Assembly: GCA_029215795.1 (NCBI GenBank)
Contig: JARDYH010000002.1
Location: 59,125,001-59,189,000, forward strand
Reading direction: 5' to 3'
From: Anniella stebbinsi
Taxonomy: Eukaryota; Chordata; Lepidosauria; Squamata; Anniellidae
Length of the DNA: 64,000 nucleotides
The notes beneath the pieces are model-generated. The model saw only the letters and a list, made by a program, of their open reading frames with translations. It had not been told where the DNA came from and did no database searches. Below are positions 55,983 to 64,000 of this stretch, piece by piece. The translations under genes were made by a program, and so were the position numbers. The stretch's first letter is position 1, and each line of letters starts with the position of its first letter.

Positions 55983-56327
55983 TGGACCCCCTCTAGAAGG
56001 ATTCGCTTTGGCGCCTGGCTGCCCGATTATGTGCATATTCGCAGAAGCGCATTTACTCCTAATACCTCTGTACGAGAGGCGGCGAAGCGCATTACGGGAT
56101 GACCGAAACGCGCTTTAAACTTGTTGACATGCGGAGAATCGCATGTTTACACGGCGGTAAGGCGCTTTAACTGCCACCGCAAATTAAAACTCGCGGTTTA
56201 ACGCGCATTCGATAATGCGCATAATCGGAAGTTTAAAGCGCCTCAGCCCCCAATTTGCGCTCCTCTCTTGTAGAGGTAAAAAATTTAATCAGCCTTGAAA
56301 GAGCTTTAAACCTCTCTTGTAGAGGCA
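55983..56327. mobile_element. CpG-rich MITE family, copy C
   Basis: CCCCCTCTAGAAGGATTCGC to CCTCTCTTGTAGAGGCAG. This is the most CpG-rich and best-preserved copy (GAAACGCGCTTTAAAC, AACGCGCATTCGATAATGCG). Short flank similarity (ACATGG on the left, CCATGG on the right) may be a remnant target duplication. Confidence 0.7.
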
Positions 56328-57108
56328 GCCATGGTCTCTCCAATCAAATTAAGTTTTGTTTAAGATTGTAAGATAGAACCCCACAATCAATAATCAACAC
56401 AAGGAACAGAGCCCTTCCTCTACTATATCAAGTGAACACATTGGAATTTGTACTCTGAGCCAAATTAATGACAGAAAACAGGAAGAAATGACTCCCCGCT
56501 GTTCACACCAAAATTCCTTGTGATTAAATAGTGGAAAAGCAATGATGCTTCAGCCAAGCTTTCTGTGCCCTCTTTATGAAGATTATTTGTTCTACCCAAG
56601 ACCTGGAAGGAGAAGATGCAGCAGCTTCCTTTCATTCTTCATTCCTCTAACCAGCTTGTGTACTGTTGTTGTTCCTTTAGAAAGCAGAAACATACTATCC
56701 AGGCTAAATCTAGTGGAGAACAATGTATCTCAATGCTGAAAGAGCAGGAAAGCAATATCCAAGAAAATCTAGCCACCACCAAATGATCACGTTGTTAAGT
56801 TTTAGAATGATATAACAAATAAATGCAAAAGCTACATTGACAATGATCCTAAAGGTAGGTTACTGTTGTGTCAGGCTAGCTAGGGGCAGCCCTCCATGTT
56901 TCAGCCTCTTCCTAGTCAAACATGGTGGCATGTGGGGCTGAACTGAGACAGACTCTTTTTATTCACCTTGGTTCTGGTAGCTCACTTCAACTTGTTGGCC
57001 AACACCCCTCTTTCCTTACGGTTCCACATTCCTGGGCACTCTTAACCCTTGGCTATGCAGCATCTGATCTCCTGTACATGTCATTTCTTCCTGGTGATTG
57101 TTAGGGCT
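56328..57108. other. Probable intron sequence, nothing supported
   Basis: No repeat or exon that I can name. Confidence 0.35.
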
Positions 57109-57240
57109 GTGCACCACTTTGGGCCTGAACCTCGAATTTGAGCTGAGGCTGGGCAATTCAGCCTGCCTCGGCCCGAATGTGGATTGGGATGGGAAGTGGC
57201 CCTTTCCAGCCACCGTAGTTTGAGACCTTGGACCTAGGAA
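57109..57240. repeat. Solitary hAT-like terminus
   Basis: TAGGGCTGTGCACCACTTTG resembles the TAGGGATGTGCAC ends at 4,558 and 20,755. GAACCTCGAATTTGAGCTGA follows. No matching right end or target-site duplication found. Confidence 0.4.
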
Positions 57241-60200
57241 ACTCCAGAGCCACCACCTTTGTTAAGAATGGCAACTCTCGTTGAGAATGGGTGGCTGCCA
57301 GAAGGCTCAGGTAAGCCCCATGGGTGGGGGCAGTGGCTCCAGGTTTGGGGTGTGAGCTGGGAGGGGCTCCTAGTTGGCCTCATGCACAGCTTTCCTGGGC
57401 AGTCCACAACCCTGGCAACCTGGGACAATGTCTTACATTTTCCATTTCTTTGACTGCATTTTAATATATAATACTACATATGACCAAAACATTATCTTGG
57501 TTAACCATTTTGTTTGCAACCAGTGTGATTCCCTTCCTGTTCCCTATTATTCTTATTTTTATAGGCTTTGAATTATTTTTGTCTAATGTATTTGTTGTTT
57601 TCCGCTACCTTAATCTCTCTAACAATCTTAATTACAAACTAACAATTGGTGTATGTTATGCTTCTAGGATTTCTTATTTCTGAATTTAGATGCTTGATTG
57701 TTTCATTTTGGCTGTAAATTAATTCTTCCCTGTGTCTCTCTTGATTGCTTGTTGTAGCTAGTTTCCACTGTATGAGAGGGGGGACTGTACGAAGAGATGC
57801 GCTGAATTACAATTTTTTAATTTCAAGGAAGGACTTCATATTGACTTCCTGCTAGGTTGGAAATTGAAGTCATTTTATTTATGTTGAAAGTGTCAGATAA
57901 TAACTCCTTCAATCTGTGCTACAGTACTATGCACACACAGTATGAGGCTAATGTACATTAAACAATATGGGGGTGATGAAGCTTGACATCGCCTAATGTA
58001 AAGTGATGCATGCCTCAGTACTAATATTGAGATTTTCATTTTAATTTGCAGTTTGCTTTAAATGGACAGCAGTAGAATAGCTGCAAACCATGGCTTTTTT
58101 CTCAATAAACCTTGTATAAAATGACACCATAAGTAATAAGCAGCTAAAACATGGCCAACTTTTCTGCAATTTTCTGCACGGTCTACCACTGGGAAATGTT
58201 ATTTAGGTCACAATACCTGACATCAGCACTGTCATGTCTACCGCAGCCTTAATTGCAGGTTCAATTGTTCCCCTGCTGCACCTAAGCTATTATGGGACTC
58301 TGATTAGTCAAAGGTTTCCCTTCTATGGATATAGACTGCTGGGGTTTCTGCCTGTTTGAGTAAGGGTTGCTTTGCTGAACTGACAATGGAAGACATTTTA
58401 AAAAATGGATATTGCTCTCTTGCTATCAAGCACTTGTCATCCAATATTCTGTGACCCCCTACGTCTAACATAGTGGCATTGATCGTTCATTTCAAAATGT
58501 TGAAATATAGTTACATTTGTTATTTAAAAATCATTTGATGATTTTAGTGGAAAGGATCAGAACATTAAACGGGTTTGTTTGTACCCACATTACAATGCCA
58601 ATTGTGCCCATACATTTTATATCCTTGGTTACATTTCAGTAGGTTACATTCAAAATAAAATTCAGCTGTTTTTTTAATAGCATAAAAATTCTGACTTCCC
58701 TGAACTTTAACTTACTGAGGAAGTTTTGAAAATATAATTTCTCAGATTCTATGGATTTTTTGTATGCATGGTCCTAAGTAATTCCCTGTCTGCAGCCAAT
58801 ACAATCCAGAGAACCCAGCACAACTACAATATGGCAATTCTGAACATATAGTTCATTTTTAAATGTGCCTAATCCCATTGAAATAAATGGAACTAAAGTT
58901 GACCCGCTATGTGTCCAAGTCATATTGATTTCAATGGGTTTTAAGTTTATTTAAGTTTCATTTGATTTTTCCCATCCAACAAAATGCAGAGAACCCATCT
59001 AGAGATGTTTTTATCCTTCATAATTTCATAATTTTTTAGAACAAATATAAAGGCTTTTCAAGCGCACAGAGGTTTTTTAAATTATATACAGCTATTTTTC
59101 AATCTGTTATCAGCCTGATAGCTTTTTCTTTCTATGATTTTAGGTTATTCAGTTTTAGCTAGCAGTTTACATGATCTTTCCTAATCCTATGCAACCATGA
59201 ATAGTCATTGCTCTAGAGAGTATGAAGCTGAGCAAGAATATGTATTTTGTTGAGTTTTATGTTACAGATCAAAAACTTTCCATTGCCAATTTAGGGATAG
59301 GAAATATATTTTGTTCTCATGGATATTTCCCCTGAGCAGCAGGTTTGTGATTTAGTGATGGCTGGGAAAGAATCAATTCTCAGGGTCTTGCACTCACTTT
59401 AGAGAAGACTGTCCTTATCAAAATGGTATTCTTACTTTCTGCAAAACCATTTAATCTTTCTGATGTGAAAACATGGATATTTAGCCTTTTGAGACCCCTA
59501 ACAAGTGTGCTCACAGCTTACAGTACAATTGTATCCTCAAATTACACCAGCTGGACAAGGTCAAGGATAGGGTATCTCCTACACCAGCATAACTCCAGGT
59601 TATATTGGTGTAGTGAAATTATGACTGAGTAGAGGTGTCACTCTACCTATATAACTTCAGTGTGATTGTTATGTTGCTGTAACTATAGATTGCAATATAA
59701 TTATAATTATGATGGCATAATTGATACAGCTATCAATGGATACTAGTTATGATGCCTATATACAATCTCCAGGATCAGAGACAGCATGCCTCTGTATACC
59801 AATAATTAGGAACAGCAATGACAGAGCGTTGTTGATGTCATGTCCTGCTTTCCAAAGGCATCTATGAGAAACAGGATGCTGGATTACACAAGCTTTTGGT
59901 CTGATCTAGTAGGGCTCTTCTTATTTTCACAAAAGTGAAGAATGGTCTGCATTGGGTCATGTCAAACAGAGGAGTAAATGACTAGACAGTTAATGCAAAA
60001 TCGTATACTTCTTTGGTGCTATGTCCCACTATCCATGTCGAGACAAAATTATGACAACAAAGAAGATATTACAATTGTAATTAAATACACATATCTAGGC
60101 CAGTGGAGAGTCCCAAGATAATTTCACCCCCCCTGCTCCTAGCCCCATGGAAAGAATAGGACACTGATAAACGTGGAAGCCGATCGCAATAGCAGGAACC

Positions 60201-60306
60201 CCAACAAGGGAATACAAATCACATAACAAAATGCAACACATGAGCCCACATCATCTTGATCTATGTCAAGGACCATGAAGAAACAAGTGAGAACTTGGTG
60301 TAGGGA
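57241..60306. other. Probable intron or intergenic sequence
   Basis: Mostly unique AT-rich DNA. A GCAATCCT-family relic lies at about 58,865-58,945 (CCCATTGAAATAAATGGAAC) and the 3' end of the AGAGCCCTGCTGGA family at 59,765-59,930. 57,840-58,330 contains no nameable repeat. Confidence 0.4.
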
Positions 60307-60740
60307 TGGGGGAGAAATTTGTTTACTTCACATTTTTATGCAGACTTACTTAATTTCATACTTTCAAACCAAATACACAAATTGAAACTCGGTTGTCCTT
60401 TGAAAATTTGCACTTCTTCAAATTTTGCAACAAGAGTTATCCTGTTAAAAAATGCATATAGAAATGTGTATACAAGGGAAACGTGCACGTAAAATGTGTG
60501 TATTAATGAAAATAATATGCAAAAATACATTATATCAGAAAAAGTGTTTTCAAAAATTCTGTGTATTAGGCAAAATAGCATGCAAAAACATGTGTATTAG
60601 GAGAGATTAATGTTTCTGGGTTTTTTGGGAGGGAGGGGTTACTCTCAGAGTTCAAGATGAACCAAAATGAAGATTGGGAAAAACTCCAAAGTTCAAGTAA
60701 AATTTAATTTAAGATTGGAAAATGAAAAAACTGAAATTGA
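60307..60740. repeat. AT-rich MITE, TAGGGATGGGGGAGAAATTT family
   Basis: The left terminus matches the inverse of 23,042-23,058. The body has many ATGCAAAA and TGTGTATTA words. Right end not resolved. Confidence 0.5.
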
Positions 60741-60904
60741 CAATTCATACATCTTAGCTTGGTGATGGCACAGTTTGCCCCAAAACAGCAAACACCTGCC
60801 AAGAAGAACATATACCTGGACTTATAAATCTTCATCTAAGGCCCTTCTCTGCATGCAGTTTTGGCACCCTTACTGGAATACTCTTCCCAGAGAGGCTCAC
60901 CTGG

Positions 60905-61060
60905 GGCTTGTCTACACCTGCCATTTATCCCAGGGTGGTCACGAGGTCATCCCTGCACATCCAAATGACACAAAGCTGATTCTGGGGTGCACCGGGGACG
61001 CATTCAGATCTCCTGGGATAGCTAGGACTTCTTTTTTTCCCGGTTTTTCCCACCAGTTTT
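60905..61060. repeat. Interspersed repeat (TCTACACC family), second copy
   Basis: CTTGTCTACACCTGCCATTT, ATCCCAGGGTGGTCACGAGG and TCCCGGTTTTTCCC match 20,128-20,340. Confidence 0.5.
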
Positions 61061-61269
61061 TATACAGTTTTTGCACCCAGTTTCTGCACCCAGAAAACTT
61101 GATAAGTATTTTTTGGTTAAGAAAAAGCCACATATATTGAACAATATAGATTTTCAGTGTGTTTCAGCAAAGGGGACACAAATTTGACTCCTAAATAACT
61201 CAGTAAGCCACACTTAAAACTAGAAAAATGAATGCAATACTTTCACAAATAAACAAGTCTCAAGTAAAC

Positions 61270-61305
61270 TATTATTATTTTTATTATTATTATTATTATT
61301 ATTAT
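61270..61305. repeat. (ATT)n microsatellite
   Basis: Interrupted then uninterrupted ATT units, about 11. Confidence 0.9.
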
Positions 61306-61339
61306 TGAAACTCAGACCTAAAAACATGATGAATGGTTA

Positions 61340-61640
61340 GTCACTAAGAAATATGATTAGCTGACACTGATTTTATTCCGTGTACTGCTCTGATTAATGG
61401 ACTAAAATATGGTAAACAAATGCTTATACAATAACCTCATTTTCCGCTTTGTTGGGCAGGAATAATAAATAATCATTCTACGTAAATAACGAAAGGCACA
61501 ACCCAACAAGCATGGCTGCTTTTCAACCGCCACTCATGTTAATAAGGCTTGCAATGAATGGGAGCTCGACTCTGCACTGCTTGATATATTGCACTTTAAT
61601 GCTGCAAGCTCTTGCTTGCAAGTAACAGTTAGATTTATAT
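61340..61640. promoter_or_regulatory. Candidate conserved non-coding block
   Basis: Repeat-free sequence with dense homeodomain/TALE-like words: ATGATTAGCTGACA, CTGATTAATGGAC, AATAAATAATCATT. TGCAAGCTCTTGCTTGCA is near-palindromic. Function is inference from composition only. Confidence 0.25.
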
Positions 61641-62294
61641 GCTCTTCAAATTCTAAAAAAAATATGCATGCATTTATGCTACTAAAAAATGGTAACATTC
61701 ACACCTGAAACAGAGAGGAGTGCTTTAAATTTTACTGCAGTGTCTTCAACATTAAAGGTGTTCACTTCTGTCTATACATCTGTGCTAAATTCAGAATATA
61801 ACTTAACTTTATGTCCCAAAACATATTTTCACATATTGTGATTCACAATACATAACATGTAAAGTTGTCCACACTTTCTATTGAGAACTCTTACGGGAAG
61901 ACTCTTTATTGGTCAGGGTAAAACTGAGAAGGACCACTTGGAATTCACAACTATTACAAGGCAAAACTTGGAAACAGGAGGCCAGCTGGTACGTGCTCTG
62001 GTAATTCCATTCACTATTTCCTCAGCCAACTGTTATTTCATGGTTAGAGTTCTTCTTCAAAACTCAAGAGGAGTAAAAAAATATTGTATCTTCTGAGGAA
62101 CAAGGAATAGAAGGAAACAGGGACCAATTTGTAAGTCTAAAGAGGCTTGGGTAGCAATTACTACAGGTTGTGTATTGCTTTGGGATTTCTTTTCTTTTGA
62201 AAACTTCTTGGAAAAATTGATATATTTTCCTTCAAAGAAGATATATGAGTTTTTCTGCTTTAATGTCGTTGCCATGAACTATCCACTTAAGTAT

Positions 62295-62375
62295 GTATTT
62301 GCATATAAATCCTATGACTACTCATGAGCAGCCTCACTCATATCCAAGGGATTATTTGCAAATGAGTAGTTCCTA
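62295..62375. promoter_or_regulatory. Candidate POU-type site pair
   Basis: GTATTTGCATATAAAT (about 62,294) and GATTATTTGCAAATGAG (about 62,350) both contain the ATTTGCAT/ATTTGCAAAT octamer-like core about 55 bp apart. Between them CTACTCATGAG and GCAGCCTCACTCAT occur. Speculative. Confidence 0.25.
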
Positions 62376-62539
62376 GCTCGCTTTGACAGTTTATGTGTTT
62401 TTCTTCTTTGGAGACAGAATAATCTTAAAAGAAAAGCAAAATAAATTCAGAGGAAGAGTTTACAAAAAAGCATCTTCAAAATAAAGGTTCTCATTTCCTT
62501 TGGGATAGACTTTCCAAAGCAAAAAAAAAATGACACTTA

Positions 62540-62610
62540 GGCTGCAATCCTATAACCACTTGCATATGAGTAAACCCTTCTGAATTCAATGGCACTTACC
62601 TCTGAGTACA
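62540..62610. repeat. GCAATCCT-family MITE
   Basis: GGCTGCAATCCTATAACCAC, GAGTAAACCCTTCTGAATTC, GGCACTTACCTCTGAGTACA. Confidence 0.55.
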
Positions 62611-62792
62611 CATGATAACTCTTTGAAAACTCTTTGAAAATCAGTGGAAATTGCTGTTGCATAAGCTTCCCCTTCTTTTTTCTTTGAAAATCAACCTTGT
62701 ACCAATGGATGTATTTAATCCCCACTAAATTATATGCATAGATTCTCTGGATGTCACTGGGAGGATGACTGGGCCCTTAAGCTAATATATAG

Positions 62793-62920
62793 AGCAGGGT
62801 GAGGAAACTGTGGCTCTCCAGTTTTTGCTAGACTCCAGCTTCCACCAGCCCGAGCCAGCATGGCCACTGATCAGGGAAGATGGGAAGTGTAGTCCAATAA
62901 TCGGGGGGGGGGGGGCAGAG
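62793..62920. mobile_element. hAT-like MITE, partial, with G-run
   Basis: AGCAGGGTGAGGAAACTGTG, CTAGACTCCAGCTTCCACCA and GGAAGTGTAGTCCAATAATC match the family at 28.1 kb. The right end is replaced by a 12-G run (62,904-62,915). Confidence 0.6.
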
Positions 62921-63120
62921 ATTTATATTATACAGGAAAACAGGCCACTGTTTAGCAACCCAACCCAACTACCAACATTCCAAATTAGCAAGAGCCTGAA
63001 TCATGCAAATATAGAATCAATTTGTATCCCTTTTATTATTCCTAGGAGCTCAGGTACAACCTCGAATGACATGTACTCCAACTGACCCTATTTACCAGTC
63101 CTTACTTTCTGGTACCTGTT

Positions 63121-63515
63121 GTGGAAAAATACTCTCTCCAATTTGTCCCTACTAAGGTCGTCCTCTCGGTGCCTACTCTAAGGGAGGCTCAGAAAATGGT
63201 AACAAAAGGAGAGGGCCTTCTCTCTGGTGCCCCCCCATTATGGAATGATCTCCCTGATGAGGCCCACCTGGTGCCAACATTGCTATCTTTTCAGGGACAG
63301 GTCAAGACTTTTCTCTTTTTCCAGGCATTTAGCAATATGTGATGAACTTAACCAGTTTTGGATCTGTTTTAAGGGTGGGCTTATAGTTGTTTTTGTGTAT
63401 ACTGTATGTTTTTATGGTTTAAAATTTTGTATATTGTTTTTAATTGTTTTAATCTTATGTAATCCGCCCAGAGAGCTTTGGCTATAGGGTGGTATAGAAA
63501 CGTAAATAATAATAA
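63121..63515 (+). mobile_element. LINE 3' end (CR1/L2-type)
   Basis: The frame shows PTLREAQKMVTKGEGLLSGA, PPLWNDLPDEAHLVPTLLSF and VKTFLFFQAF, the ORF2 C-terminal tail. After the stop comes a T-rich 3' region with CCCAGAGAGCTTTGGCTATA, GGTGGTATAGAAACG and an AATAATAAAAATA tail. It is 5' truncated, and the coding tail is intact from residue 1 of this fragment to the natural stop. Confidence 0.75.
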
Positions 63516-63881
63516 AAATAAGCCTTTGGGGGGAAATGTTGGTAATGTATTTTTAAAAGTTTGTTAGCATACACATCTATGCAACTGGAATTCTTCTTCA
63601 GATTTCTTCAGCCTCTTCTCCTGGATCATTCTATTTTATGTATGGTTACCTGCCCTATTGGACATCAGGGTAAATAGCCACAGGAATGCACTATAAATCT
63701 CTGAGGAGCAAGTGCATGTAAATAGAAATACACTCGTACAAAATAGAGACACACTAAAGCAAATCCCAGAGAATGGTCATTCAAAGACATAGGTTTCTGC
63801 ATTGCTTTTCGCCTTCCATTTCACACTCACACATACACACACACACACAGAAGGAATGTAACCATTCAACTGTGATATTAC
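63516..63881. other. Unannotated sequence
   Basis: (AC)n at about 63,828-63,848; nothing else supported. Confidence 0.4.
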
Positions 63882-63975
63882 CGTTTTTTCTGAAGGCCAA
63901 AAGAGACATGAAGGATGCTTCTGGACAGATGGCTCCTACTGTGACCAAGCCAAAGGCATTGTGCAGCTATTCCAA
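63882..63975 (-). CDS. Possible upstream exon of the minus-strand gene (uncertain)
   Basis: On the minus strand a frame reads VGIAAQCLWLGHSRSHLSRS and then ILHVSFGLQKK, ending with CG before a GTAATA donor at 63,882. Two leftover bases are exactly what the 54,309 exon needs (CG plus G gives Arg), making a KKR-EEIL junction. Against it, the upstream acceptor region is purine-rich with no good polypyrimidine tract, and an in-frame TAA lies just upstream. The opposite strand is also open in the same register (AKRDMKDASGQMAPT), behind a better acceptor (CCGTTTTTTCTGAAG). It could therefore be a plus-strand exon or no exon. Confidence 0.3.
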
Positions 63976-64000
63976 CCTTCCCTCCTTAACAACTTTTTTG

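Overview
This window is almost entirely non-coding vertebrate DNA. It has AT-rich unique sequence, many interspersed repeats, and the 3' end of one spliced host gene. The repeat mix (hAT-type MITEs, CR1/L2-type LINE 3' ends with short-period tails, a tetrapod-type DIRS retrotransposon, solo LTRs) fits a non-avian reptile, most likely a squamate. That assignment is inference from repeat style, not from a diagnostic gene. No bacterial, plasmid or CRISPR features are present, and no tRNA or rRNA gene was recognised.

Layout. 0.5-1.25 kb: GC-rich repeat with a 138-bp tandem core. 1.3-4 kb: small MITEs and a SINE/LINE tail. 4,558-7,721: a 3.16-kb foldback element with an 8-bp target-site duplication (TSD) and hAT-like ends, inserted into an older MITE-like repeat. 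7.9-10.3 kb: three LINE 3' ends and an (AAT)n palindrome. 13.8-15.3 kb: a MITE with TSD, then a second MITE split by a 1.1-kb solo LTR. 20-30.6 kb: many MITEs, including a family of palindromic hAT-like dimers (three with 8-bp TSDs), a second locus of the foldback's ~147-bp monomer, and a 497-bp solo LTR with 5-bp TSD. 32.6-37.3 kb: LINE fragments and dispersed repeats. 37.6-43.5 kb: a nearly complete but inactivated DIRS element on the minus strand. 45.8-56.3 kb: three copies of a CpG-rich MITE family. 57-63.5 kb: further hAT-like termini, LINE ends and possible conserved non-coding blocks.

Host gene. On the minus strand an internal exon (54,216-54,309) and a terminal exon (48,312-48,557) join in phase 0. 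They encode a charged, probably coiled-coil C-terminus that I do not recognise. A possible upstream exon lies at the right edge (about 63,882-63,975) and is phase-compatible, but it is uncertain. Most of 48-64 kb is therefore probably intron.

The DIRS element shows gag, RT/RNase H, a methyltransferase-like region and tyrosine recombinase, with inverted termini and an internal complementary region matching both ends. One gag frameshift, one frameshift after RNase H and one in-frame stop in the recombinase indicate a recently dead copy. The best candidates for something less described are the long foldback element with its monomer family, and the palindromic dimer MITEs.
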